Source of the DNA: Stenotrophomonas rhizophila
GTDB taxonomy: Bacteria > Pseudomonadota > Gammaproteobacteria > Xanthomonadales > Xanthomonadaceae
DNA: 64,000 nt
NCBI RefSeq assembly: GCF_003651185.1
Contig: NZ_RCDC01000005.1
Location: 443,029 to 507,028, forward strand
Direction of reading: 5' to 3'
This document shows positions 45,551 through 53,101 of this stretch, piece by piece. The position numbers and the translations under genes were made by a program. The notes under the pieces are model-generated. The model saw only the letters and a program-made list of their open reading frames with translations, did not search any database and was not told the origin of the DNA. Positions within the stretch are counted from its first letter, which is position 1. Every line of letters begins with the position of its first letter.

Positions 45551-45650
45551 TGGCGGGGGCGGAGGTGCGGGACCGTCAGGGCGCCATGGATGGCGCCCAC
45601 GAGCCCCCAGGGATGGGTTTACGGCGCGTCCCGCACCTCCGCCCCCGCCA
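45551..45650 (+). repeat. Structured palindromic element, copy C
   Basis: Arms 45551-45573 and 45628-45650 pair perfectly over 23 bp, and pairing extends outward (GGG/CCC) with one mismatch. Inside are the hairpin GGGCGCCAT/ATGGCGCCC and the second small hairpin GAGCCC/GGGTTT. The interior is about 85-90 percent identical to copy A read on the opposite strand, while the arms are unrelated. No T-run follows on either side. Confidence 0.82.
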
Positions 45651-45688
45651 GCCCAGCCTCCGCAGCCTTCAGGCCGCGTGCTTTGCTG

Positions 45689-46723
45689 TCAGGCCAGCAA
45701 CCCCGCCGGCAGCTGCATCGTGATGCAGTGCAGGCTGCCGTTCTGCCAGATCAGCGAACGGCACGGCACCGGCACGATCTCGCGGTCCGGATAAGCCTGG
45801 GCCAACACCGCACGCGCCGCTTCGTCGGCCGCATCGCCGTAGGCCGGCATCAGCACCGCGCCGTTGAGGATCAGGTAATTCGCGTAGGAAGCCGCCAGGC
45901 GGCGGCCTTCGTCGATTACCGGCTGCGCCCACGGCAGCGGGAACAGGCGGTACGGCTGGCCGTCGGTCGTACGCAGCGCCGCCAGCTCGGCACCCATCGC
46001 CTGCAGTTCGGCGTAGTGCGAATCGCCGGCGTCATCGCAGGCCTGGTAGACGATGCTGTCGGTCGAGGCGAAGCGGGCCAGGGTATCGATGTGGGCGTCG
46101 GTGTCGTCGCCTTCCAGATAGCCATGGTCCAGCCACAGCACACGGTCCTGGGCCAGCCAGGTGGCCAGGTCGGCGCTGAGCGATTCGCGGCTGCGGTCCG
46201 GATGACGCTCGTGCAGGCACTGCCAGGTGGTCAGCAGGGTGCCGGCGCCGTCGGTCTCGATGCCGCCGCCTTCCAGCGCGAACGGAATGCTCTGCAGTTC
46301 GGCGTTTGCGAAGGTGCCGGCCGCGTGCAGCACACCCACCAGCTGGTCATCCAGGCTGGCGTCGAACTTGCCGCCCCAGCCGGTGAAGCGGAAGTCCAGC
46401 AGGCGGAAGCCGCCATCGGCACGCTTGAGCGTGATCGGGCCGGAGTCGCGCAGCCAGGTGTCATCGTACTGGGCGGTCACGAACCGCACGCGATCCGTGT
46501 CGATCCGGTTCGAACGCAGGCGCGCATCGGCGTACGCCTCCAGGTCGTCGTCGGCGACGATGATCACCACCGGCTGGAAGCGGGTGATGGCCGCGACGAG
46601 CGCGATGTAGGTGTCCTCGACGTCACCCAGGCGGTCGGCCCAGTCGGTGTCGGCGTGGGGCCAGGCGATCAGGATGGCGGACTGGGATTCCCATTCGGCC
46701 GGAAAGCGGAGCGTGTCGTTCAT
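45689..46723 (-). CDS. aguA: Agmatine deiminase
   Basis: Converts agmatine to N-carbamoylputrescine and ammonia. The 344 aa protein has the guanidine-modifying fold: RFVTAQYDDTWLRDSGPI, FALEGGGIETDGAGTLL (metal-free active-site Glu/Asp), WLDHGYLEGDDTDAHID, and nucleophile C333 in GSLHCITMQ. Together with aguB it gives the arginine-decarboxylase route to putrescine. It is followed on its strand by the structured repeat gap. Confidence 0.95.
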   Translation of the reverse strand: MNDTLRFPAEWESQSAILIAWPHADTDWADRLGDVEDTYIALVAAITRFQPVVIIVADDDLEAYADARLRSNRIDTDRVRFVTAQYDDTWLRDSGPITLKRADGGFRLLDFRFTGWGGKFDASLDDQLVGVLHAAGTFANAELQSIPFALEGGGIETDGAGTLLTTWQCLHERHPDRSRESLSADLATWLAQDRVLWLDHGYLEGDDTDAHIDTLARFASTDSIVYQACDDAGDSHYAELQAMGAELAALRTTDGQPYRLFPLPWAQPVIDEGRRLAASYANYLILNGAVLMPAYGDAADEAARAVLAQAYPDREIVPVPCRSLIWQNGSLHCITMQLPAGLLA

Positions 46724-46769
46724 GATCTCAGTGCGATGGCCCGCCGGCTGGCGGGCAAAGGGAAAGGGG

Positions 46770-47096
46770 TCAGCGGATCGGCGGTTTCGGCCCGATCTCG
46801 TTGGCGTCGGCGCGGTTGGCGACCACGTCGATCACCTTCTGCTTTTCGAAGTACACGGTGAACTGCGGGTAGACCCAGCGGTTGATCGTGGGCCACTGGC
46901 GCTTCTGCCCGCCGCGCGGATCCAGGCGCTCGCCCGGCTCGCCGAACTGGGCCTGGACCTGCTGCATGCTCTGGCCGCGGACGGGCAGGGCGACGGCGGG
47001 CTTTTCACGGCTGCGGTCGATCAGCAGGGTGTCGGCGTGGGCATTGGAAACGGCCAGCACGGCCAGCAACGGCAAAGTGGTCAGGTAACGCTTCAT
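46770..47096 (-). CDS. Small exported protein of unknown function
   Basis: Encodes 108 aa with a clear signal peptide (RYLTTLPLLAVLAVSNAHA). The mature part has GQSMQQVQAQFGEPGERLDP and NRWVYPQFTVYFEKQKVIDVV, a pattern like the small SmpA/OmlA (BamE) fold, where a helix plus strand carries xxFGxP. It lacks a lipobox, so it should be periplasmic. It ends 47 bp before aguA on the same strand and may be cotranscribed. Confidence 0.78.
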   Translation of the reverse strand: MKRYLTTLPLLAVLAVSNAHADTLLIDRSREKPAVALPVRGQSMQQVQAQFGEPGERLDPRGGQKRQWPTINRWVYPQFTVYFEKQKVIDVVANRADANEIGPKPPIR

Positions 47097-47133
47097 CTCG
47101 ATCTACTCCCCAGTGGTCAAGAATGCGGAAGGT

Positions 47134-47158
47134 CCCACGGCCAACGGTCGTGAGCTAC
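47134..47158 (-). repeat. GTAG-type palindrome
   Basis: Read on the minus strand: GTAGCTCACGACCGTTGG, stem CACGACC/GGCCGTG with one wobble. It is a third core subtype (CACGACC). Confidence 0.7.
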
Positions 47159-47185
47159 CCGGCGATTACACCAAAAATGGCAGCA

Positions 47186-47211
47186 AAAAGCCGCCCGGAG
47201 GCGGCTTTTTG
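47186..47211 (-). terminator. Intrinsic terminator after rpmJ
   Basis: GCCGCC/GGCGGC stem with a four-base loop, flanked by A5 and T5, so it works in both directions. It lies 51 bp beyond the rpmJ stop. Confidence 0.85.
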
Positions 47212-47262
47212 TTCATCACCCGGTCCGGTGAGGGACCGATGGCGGCCGTGAGGCCAGCCGGC

Positions 47263-47388
47263 TCAGCGCTGGCGAGCCTTGAAGCGCGGGTTCGACTTGC
47301 AGATCACGAAGATCTTGCCGCGGCGACGGACGACCTTGCAGTCGCGGTGACGGGTCTTGGCCGACTTCAGGGAAGACAGGACTTTCAT
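47263..47388 (-). CDS. rpmJ: 50S ribosomal protein L36, zinc-independent type
   Basis: A short gene of 41 codons: [20 protein letters not shown], then a basic tail ending KARQR. Length and Lys/Arg content fit L36 type B (YkgO-like). The four zinc ligands of the classical form (Cys-x2-Cys, Cys, His) are reduced to two cysteines, so it should not bind zinc. GAGGT precedes the ATG. It stands alone with its own promoter and terminator, divergent from cmk. Confidence 0.93.
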   Translation of the reverse strand: MKVLSSLKSAKTRHRDCKVVRRRGKIFVICKSNPRFKARQR

Positions 47389-47478
47389 TGCATACCTCGG
47401 CGTAAACGTTGGATTCGGTTGGAGCGCGGCCGCGATATGCAGATGACAATCGGCAGGTGACGCCCGTTCAAGCCCGCC

Positions 47479-47508
47479 ATTCTACCGGGCTTTTTCCCAT
47501 CCTTTCAA
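47479..47508 (-). promoter_or_regulatory. Promoter of rpmJ
   Basis: On the minus strand TTGAAA (47503-47508) and TAGAAT (47479-47484) are separated by 18 bp. This is the best sigma-70-type promoter in the window. It would give a leader of about 80 nt. Confidence 0.65.
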
Positions 47509-47551
47509 GTGGTTGGGCCAAAAAAGTCTCAAGCCGCCCCGGGCAGGGGCT

Positions 47552-47557
47552 AGAATG
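47552..47557 (+). promoter_or_regulatory. Candidate -10 box for cmk
   Basis: TAGAAT followed by GGGCGG, 25 bp before the cmk ATG. The same TAGAATGG string occurs in the rpmJ promoter on the other strand. No clear -35. Confidence 0.5.
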
Positions 47558-47582
47558 GGCGGTCACATCTACCGGGAAACCC

Positions 47583-48263
47583 ATGAATCAGCTTCCATCC
47601 GTGCTCACCATCGACGGTCCTTCCGGGGCCGGCAAAGGCACTGTCAGCCGCATTGTCGCACGCCGCCTGGGCTGGCATTACCTGGATTCGGGCGCCCTGT
47701 ACCGGGCGGTGGGCGTGGCCGCCAGCTGGGCTGATATCGATACCTCAGACGCCTCGGCGCTGGTGCGCTGCACCTTCGACACCCACGTGCGCTTCGTGGA
47801 ATCGGCCGATGGCGGGCTGCGGGTGCTGGTCAACGAGACCGATGCCACCGACGAGCTGCGCCTGGAGACCACCGGGGCGCTGGCCTCGGCCATTGCCGCC
47901 ATCCCGGAGGTCCGGGCGGCGCTGAAAGAGCGCCAACGCGCATTCAGGATGGAGCCGGGCCTGGTCGCCGACGGACGGGACATGGGCACGGTCATCTTCC
48001 CGGACGCCCCATTCAAGGTGTTTTTGACCGCCAGCGCCGAGGAACGGGCCGAGCGGCGGCATAAGCAGTTGAAAGACAAGGGTGTTTCGGTTAACTTTGA
48101 CGACCTCCTGCGCGAGATCATGGCCCGCGACGCCCGTGATGCACAGCGCACAGTGGCGCCCCTGAAGCCGGCAGACGATGCCGTCGTCATCGACACCAGT
48201 GGTATTGGCATCGACGCTGTCGTTGCCAAGGTATTGGATCTGCTTCCGGTTTCGGGTGCCTGA
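47583..48263 (+). CDS. cmk: Cytidylate kinase
   Basis: Phosphorylates CMP and dCMP using ATP. At 226 aa it has normal length. P-loop GPSGAGKGT is at 12-20, [12 protein letters not shown] and [21 protein letters not shown] are nucleotide-monophosphate kinase motifs. rpsA follows after 193 bp, the standard cmk-rpsA-ihfB order. Confidence 0.95.
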   Translation: MNQLPSVLTIDGPSGAGKGTVSRIVARRLGWHYLDSGALYRAVGVAASWADIDTSDASALVRCTFDTHVRFVESADGGLRVLVNETDATDELRLETTGALASAIAAIPEVRAALKERQRAFRMEPGLVADGRDMGTVIFPDAPFKVFLTASAEERAERRHKQLKDKGVSVNFDDLLREIMARDARDAQRTVAPLKPADDAVVIDTSGIGIDAVVAKVLDLLPVSGA

Positions 48264-48456
48264 TCCGTTGTAAAGGAGGCCGTCAATCCATCGACGGTGT
48301 CGCACCATCGCAAGGCAACAAAAGCTCCGTCCCGCAATGATGCGTGGCGGTTTTCCTACTTAACACACGACCTGCGTTACCGGGGTCGACCAACAGGCGG
48401 GCAGTAAGCGGTTCCCTTCGGGGGCCAATGCCCATGTGTCCAACAGAGTAAATCTA
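48264..48456 (+). promoter_or_regulatory. Leader region of rpsA
   Basis: A gene-free 193 bp. The bases before the ATG (CAACAGAGTAAATCTA) have no strong Shine-Dalgarno. That matches the family habit: rpsA messages are translated efficiently from a structured leader without a good ribosome binding site and are repressed by S1 itself. GAGGCCG at 48277 is too far from the start to serve. Promoter position not determined. Confidence 0.45.
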
Positions 48457-50142
48457 ATGACCGAATCATTTGCAGAGCTGTTCGAAGCCAGTCAGGCCAA
48501 TCTGGCCAAGCTGAAGCCGGGCTCGATCGTCAGCGGTGTCGTTGTTGAAGTCCGCGGCGATGTCGTGGTGATCAACGCCGGCCTGAAGTCCGAAGGCATC
48601 GTGCCGATCGAACAGTTCCGTAACGACGCTGGCGAGATCGATGTCGCTGAAGGCGACGTCGTCAAGGTTGCCCTCGATTCCATCGAGAACGGCTTCGGTG
48701 AAACCGTTCTGTCGCGTGAGAAAGCCAAGCGCGCGATGGTGTGGGACGAGCTGGAAGAAGCGTTGGAAAAGAACGAAACCATCACCGGCCGCATCAGCGG
48801 CAAGGTCAAGGGTGGTTTCACCGTGGACATCAAGGATGTCCGCGCGTTCCTGCCCGGTTCGCTGGTGGATGTGCGCCCCGTGCGCGACCCGGCCTACCTG
48901 GAAGGCAAGGAGCTGGAATTCAAGCTCATCAAGCTGGACCGCAAGCGTAACAACGTCGTTGTGTCCCGTCGTGCAGTCGTCGAAAGCGAGCATTCGGAAG
49001 AGCGCGAGCAGCTGATGGACAAGCTGCAGGAAGGCGCGATCCTGAAGGGTGTCGTCAAGAACCTGACCGATTACGGCGCATTCGTGGACCTGGGCGGTAT
49101 CGACGGCCTGCTGCACATCACCGACATGGCCTGGAAGCGCGTGCGCCATCCGTCCGAAGTCGTGAACGTCGGCGACGAGCTGGACGTGCGCGTGCTGAAG
49201 TTCGACCGCGAGCGCAACCGCGTTTCGCTGGGTCTGAAGCAGCTGGGCGAGGATCCGTGGGACAACATCGCCCGTCGTTACCCGGCCAACAGCCGCGTCT
49301 TCGGCAAGGTCTCCAACGTCACCGATTACGGCGCATTCGTCGAGATCGAGCCGGGCGTCGAAGGTCTGGTGCACGTGTCGGAAATGGATTGGACCAACAA
49401 GAACGTCAACCCGTCCAAGGTTGTGCAGGTCGGTGACGAAGTTGAAGTCATGGTCCTGGACGTCGACGAGGAGCGTCGCCGCATCTCGCTGGGCATGAAG
49501 CAGGTTGCCGCCAATCCGTGGGAAACCTTCGCTGCCATCCACAAGAAGGGCGACAAGGTGTCGGGCCAGATCAAGTCGATCACCGACTTCGGCATCTTCA
49601 TCGGCCTGGACGGCGGTATCGATGGCCTGGTGCACCTGTCCGACATCAGCTGGAACACCACCGGCGAAGACGTGGTCCGCAACTACAAGAAGGGCGACAA
49701 CCTGGACGCAGTCGTCCTGGCCGTCGATCCGGAGCGCGAGCGCATCAGCCTGGGCGTCAAGCAGCTGGAGCAGGATCCGTTCGGTCAGTACATGGCGGCC
49801 AACCCGAAGGGTTCCAAGGTCGAAGGCGTGGTCAAGGAAGTGGACGCCAAGGGCGCTACCATCGAACTGGCTGACGGCATCGAAGGCTACGTGGCCGCTC
49901 GCGACGTTGCGAACGAGCGCGTGGACGACGCGACCCAGTTCCTGAAGGTCGGCGACAAGGTGGAAGCCAAGTTCGTGGGCATGGATCGCAAGGGTCGTAC
50001 CCTGCAGCTGTCGATCAAGGCCAAGGACGACGCGGAAATGCGCGAAGTGCTGGAGGAATACCAGTCCTCTTCGGCCTCGAGCGGCACCACCCAGCTCGGC
50101 GCGCTGCTGCGTGCACAGCTGAACGGCAACAAGTCCGAGTAA
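48457..50142 (+). CDS. rpsA: 30S ribosomal protein S1
   Basis: Encodes 561 aa, the full-length proteobacterial form, with six S1 RNA-binding repeats. Repeats 3-6 are visible as [61 protein letters not shown] and [22 protein letters not shown]1 brings mRNA to the ribosome and is essential. The start at [12 protein letters not shown] is the family start; a slightly longer in-frame version is unlikely. Confidence 0.97.
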   Translation: MTESFAELFEASQANLAKLKPGSIVSGVVVEVRGDVVVINAGLKSEGIVPIEQFRNDAGEIDVAEGDVVKVALDSIENGFGETVLSREKAKRAMVWDELEEALEKNETITGRISGKVKGGFTVDIKDVRAFLPGSLVDVRPVRDPAYLEGKELEFKLIKLDRKRNNVVVSRRAVVESEHSEEREQLMDKLQEGAILKGVVKNLTDYGAFVDLGGIDGLLHITDMAWKRVRHPSEVVNVGDELDVRVLKFDRERNRVSLGLKQLGEDPWDNIARRYPANSRVFGKVSNVTDYGAFVEIEPGVEGLVHVSEMDWTNKNVNPSKVVQVGDEVEVMVLDVDEERRRISLGMKQVAANPWETFAAIHKKGDKVSGQIKSITDFGIFIGLDGGIDGLVHLSDISWNTTGEDVVRNYKKGDNLDAVVLAVDPERERISLGVKQLEQDPFGQYMAANPKGSKVEGVVKEVDAKGATIELADGIEGYVAARDVANERVDDATQFLKVGDKVEAKFVGMDRKGRTLQLSIKAKDDAEMREVLEEYQSSSASSGTTQLGALLRAQLNGNKSE

Positions 50143-50171
50143 TCGGTCTGTCGCTGTCGTAGTTTCCTGGG

Positions 50172-50198
50172 CGGCCCGGACATCAGTCCGGGCCGTTT
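50172..50198 (+). terminator. Weak intrinsic terminator after rpsA
   Basis: CGGCCCGGA/TCCGGGCCG stem with a six-base loop and only three T residues. Probably partial read-through into ihfB. Confidence 0.55.
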
Positions 50199-50229
50199 CA
50201 GGGTCTGAGTTCCTCCCCAAGAGCCCGTA

Positions 50230-50535
50230 ATGACCAAATCCGAGCTGATCGAAATCCTGGCGCGCCGACAGGCGCATTTGAAGTCGGACGATGTCGATCT
50301 GGCCGTGAAGTCGTTGCTGGAAATGATGGGTGGGGCGCTGGCCGGCGGGGATCGCATCGAGATCCGCGGGTTCGGCAGTTTTTCGTTGCACTACCGGCCG
50401 GCACGGCTGGGGCGCAATCCCAAGACCGGGGAATCGGTCGCGTTGCCGGGCAAGCATGTCCCGCACTTCAAGCCGGGCAAGGAACTGCGCGAGCGCGTCA
50501 GCGCCGTGGTACCGCTGGAAAGCGATCCTGCCTGA
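50230..50535 (+). CDS. ihfB: Integration host factor subunit beta
   Basis: Encodes 101 aa. [22 protein letters not shown] and [29 protein letters not shown] are typical of IHF-beta, with the DNA-intercalating Pro in GRNPKTG. It forms a heterodimer with IHF-alpha and bends DNA at specific sites. The position after rpsA is the usual one and supports beta rather than HU. Confidence 0.95.
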   Translation: MTKSELIEILARRQAHLKSDDVDLAVKSLLEMMGGALAGGDRIEIRGFGSFSLHYRPARLGRNPKTGESVALPGKHVPHFKPGKELRERVSAVVPLESDPA

Positions 50536-50637
50536 GTGTCATCCGCCAAGGGGCGGATGCGTGATTTCCACGGAGTCGGCTGGTAGAGCGGAGTGTTAGT
50601 CCGCTACTCTTGAGCCCTACGGAACTGGAGCTGCTGC

Positions 50638-50922
50638 ATGAACATCGTACGTCTGCTGATCCTGCTGGCGGTTCTGGTCGTGGGTCTCATCATCGGCGCC
50701 CTCAACTCGCAGCCGATCATCATCAGCCTGGGCTTTACCCAGATTAATTCCACCACCGGCGTGGCGATCATCATCGCCTTGTTGTCCGGTGCGCTCATCG
50801 GCGGCGGCCTGGTGCTCGCCAGCGTGGTGATCCCGTTGTACGCCAAACTGCGCCGCGCGCAGAAAGCCGCGCCTGCCGTGGTCGTGGCACCCCCTTCTTC
50901 TTCTACATTCGACGGACGCTGA
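50638..50922 (+). CDS. lapA: LPS assembly protein LapA
   Basis: Encodes 94 aa with two membrane helices (VRLLILLAVLVVGLIIGALN and TTGVAIIIALLSGALIGGGL) and a short cytoplasmic tail with LRRAQKAA. It matches the YciS/DUF1049 family. In E. coli LapA works with LapB. GGAG lies 10 bp before the ATG. It starts 102 bp after ihfB; a small stem (AGCGGA/TCCGCT, 50587-50605) lies between them. lapB follows after 6 bp. Confidence 0.92.
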   Translation: MNIVRLLILLAVLVVGLIIGALNSQPIIISLGFTQINSTTGVAIIIALLSGALIGGGLVLASVVIPLYAKLRRAQKAAPAVVVAPPSSSTFDGR

Positions 50923-50928
50923 GCGCCG

Positions 50929-52107
50929 ATGGAATTTGTCTCCGAGTGGTTCTGGTTCTTCCTGTTCCTGCCCCTGGCCGCGTTGTCGGGCTGGGTGATC
51001 GGGCGTCGCGGCGGTCAACGCCATGGCGACAACCAGGTCAGCCATCTGTCCAGCACGTACTTCCGCGGCCTGAACTATCTGCTCAACGAGCAGCCGGACA
51101 AGGCGATCGAGCTGTTCCTGCACATCGCCGAGCTGGACAAGGAAACCTTCGAGACCCAGGTCGCGCTGGGCCATCTGTTCCGCCGCCGCGGTGAGGTTGA
51201 TCGTGCGATCCGCCTGCACCAGGGCCTGGTCAACCGCGCGGACCTGAGCGATCAGCAGCGTGTCCAGGCGCTGCTGGCGCTGGGCGAGGACTACATGAAG
51301 TCCGGCCTGCTTGATCGCGCCGAAACCGTGTTCACCGAGCTCGCCCAGATCGACCAGCGCGCACCGCAGGCGCTCAAGCACCTGATCGGCATCTACCAGG
51401 CCGAGCGCGACTGGGAAAAGGCGATCGACAACGCCAGCCGCTTCGAAGAGGTCACCGGCGAGCCGATGGGCAAGCTGATCGGGCAGTTCGAATGCGAGCT
51501 GGCCGAGCGTTACCGTGGCGCCGGGAAGATCGAAGAGGCCCGCGCGGCCATCGCGCGCGCCTACCAGGCCGATGCGATGTCGGTGCGTGCCGGCATCATT
51601 GAAGGGCGCCTGGAGAACGACGCCGGCAATGCCGAAGCCGCCGTGCGTGCCTTCGAACGTGCCGCCCGCAATGATCCGGAGTACCTGCCGGAAGTGCTGC
51701 AGGCGCTGATGCAGAACTACCGCAAGGTCGGCGACCTCGGTGGCGCGCGCGCGTTTCTCTCTGAGATGACCGAACATTACCGCGGCATCGCCCCGGTGCT
51801 GGCGCTGACCCAGCTGATGGAGGAGCAGGAGGGTGTGGCTCCGGCGCGCGCCTACCTCGGCCGCCAGCTCAAGGATCGTCCTTCCGTGCGTGGCGAGTCG
51901 GCCCTGATCGACCTGACCCTGGCCGAGGGCGCCGATTCCACCGCGACCCTGCACGACCTCAAGCACATCACCGACCAGTTGCTGGTGCGCAATCCGGCGT
52001 ACCGCTGCACCCGCTGTGGCTTCGGCGCGCGCACGCATCACTGGCAGTGCCCGAGCTGCAAGGAATGGGGCACCGTCAAGCCGCTGCTCAACTACGCGGT
52101 GCTCTGA
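50929..52107 (+). CDS. lapB: LPS assembly protein LapB
   Basis: Encodes 392 aa. One N-terminal membrane helix (WFWFFLFLPLAALSGWVIG) is followed by about nine TPR repeats on the cytoplasmic side and a C-terminal rubredoxin-like zinc or iron knuckle (YRCTRCGFGARTHHWQCPSC). LapB brings LpxC to the FtsH protease and so limits lipid A synthesis; it also docks Lpt components. Both the TPRs and the metal site are needed for function in E. coli. It sits directly before O-antigen genes here. Confidence 0.95.
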   Translation: MEFVSEWFWFFLFLPLAALSGWVIGRRGGQRHGDNQVSHLSSTYFRGLNYLLNEQPDKAIELFLHIAELDKETFETQVALGHLFRRRGEVDRAIRLHQGLVNRADLSDQQRVQALLALGEDYMKSGLLDRAETVFTELAQIDQRAPQALKHLIGIYQAERDWEKAIDNASRFEEVTGEPMGKLIGQFECELAERYRGAGKIEEARAAIARAYQADAMSVRAGIIEGRLENDAGNAEAAVRAFERAARNDPEYLPEVLQALMQNYRKVGDLGGARAFLSEMTEHYRGIAPVLALTQLMEEQEGVAPARAYLGRQLKDRPSVRGESALIDLTLAEGADSTATLHDLKHITDQLLVRNPAYRCTRCGFGARTHHWQCPSCKEWGTVKPLLNYAVL

Positions 52108-52110
52108 ACC

Positions 52111-53085
52111 ATGATGGTCGCCTGGATGGCGGGGCTGCTGGCGGTGCTGGCGGTATCGGCGGGCCTCACCTGGGGCGCCCGCGCCTATGCGCTGCGCCGC
52201 AATCTATTGGATGAGCCCGGCGAGCGCCGCAGCCACGGGGTGGCGACGCCACGCGGCGGCGGCATCGCGATCGTGCTGACCCTGCTGCTGGCCTGCGCGG
52301 TCGCTGCGGTGATCTGGCCCAAGGCCGGCCTCACCCTGGCGGTATTCGCACTGGGGCTGGTGCTGGTCGCGGGGATTGGTTGGTGGGACGACCACCGGCC
52401 CCTGCCGGCGGTTCGTCGCCTGTTGGTCCATGCCATCGCGGCCGCGCTTCTGGCGGGGTTGGTCTGGCATGCCAGTGGCAACCCTTGGCAGGCGCTGCTG
52501 GCGCTGTTGTTTGCCACCTCATTGATCAACATCTGGAACTTCATGGATGGGATCAACGGCATCGCGACCACGCAGGCCATCCTGGCCGGTCTCGCCTTCG
52601 CCCTGGTCCTGCCGCCACCTTACGGGCTGGCCGGCGTGGTGTTGGGGCTGGCCTGTCTGGGCTTCCTGCCGTTCAACTACCCGAAGGCGCGCATCTTCAT
52701 GGGGGACGTCGGCAGCGGGGCGCTGGGCTATGCGATCGCGGCCCTGGTCTGCCTGGTCAGCGTGCGTACCGATATCCACTGGTTGCTGTTGCTGGTGCCG
52801 CTTTCGGCCTTTCTTGTGGACGCAGGCTTCACATTGCTTTCGCGCATCCTGTCCGGACAGCGCTGGATGGAACCCCACACGCAGCATCTCTATCAGCGCG
52901 CGGTGAAAAGTGGTGCAAGCCACACTTTCGTCACCGGGATGTATCTTGTTTTTGGAATATTCAGTGCGGCAGTGTTTAATGCATGCACGAATCTGCAGCC
53001 GAGGTGGGAGGCTGCCGTGGCCATCGCGTGGTTGATCCTCGCGACCGGCCTTTGGCTGCTCCTGCGCAAGGGAATGCGCAACTAG
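52111..53085 (+). CDS. Undecaprenyl-phosphate sugar-1-phosphate transferase (WecA/MraY superfamily)
   Basis: Encodes 324 aa with about ten membrane helices. Conserved sites: WWDDHRPLPA (the Asp-Asp pair), LINIWNFMDGINGIAT, FMGDVGSGALG and EPHTQHLYQRAVK (the His-rich loop). It would start O-antigen repeat units by placing a sugar phosphate, probably an N-acetyl-hexosamine such as FucNAc or QuiNAc, on undecaprenyl phosphate, as WbpL does. It starts 3 bp after lapB; the WbpM-like gene follows after 16 bp. Confidence 0.88.
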   Translation: MMVAWMAGLLAVLAVSAGLTWGARAYALRRNLLDEPGERRSHGVATPRGGGIAIVLTLLLACAVAAVIWPKAGLTLAVFALGLVLVAGIGWWDDHRPLPAVRRLLVHAIAAALLAGLVWHASGNPWQALLALLFATSLINIWNFMDGINGIATTQAILAGLAFALVLPPPYGLAGVVLGLACLGFLPFNYPKARIFMGDVGSGALGYAIAALVCLVSVRTDIHWLLLLVPLSAFLVDAGFTLLSRILSGQRWMEPHTQHLYQRAVKSGASHTFVTGMYLVFGIFSAAVFNACTNLQPRWEAAVAIAWLILATGLWLLLRKGMRN

Positions 53086-53101
53086 AAGGACTACGTTGTT
53101 T

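Larger units (their letters stand above)
45345..45688. other. Repeat-bearing 344-bp gap between aguA and aguB
   Basis: No gene is visible. It holds a GTAG palindrome at 45437-45460 and structured element C at 45551-45650. The 90 bp before aguB (45345-45436) are AT-richer and may carry a promoter, so aguB may not depend on the aguA message. Confidence 0.6.

Noticed and set aside
50583..50609. GTAG-type palindrome before lapA
   Set aside because: It starts GTAG and has a short AGCGGA/TCCGCT stem, but the core and arm length do not match the other copies. Probably chance or a small leader stem.
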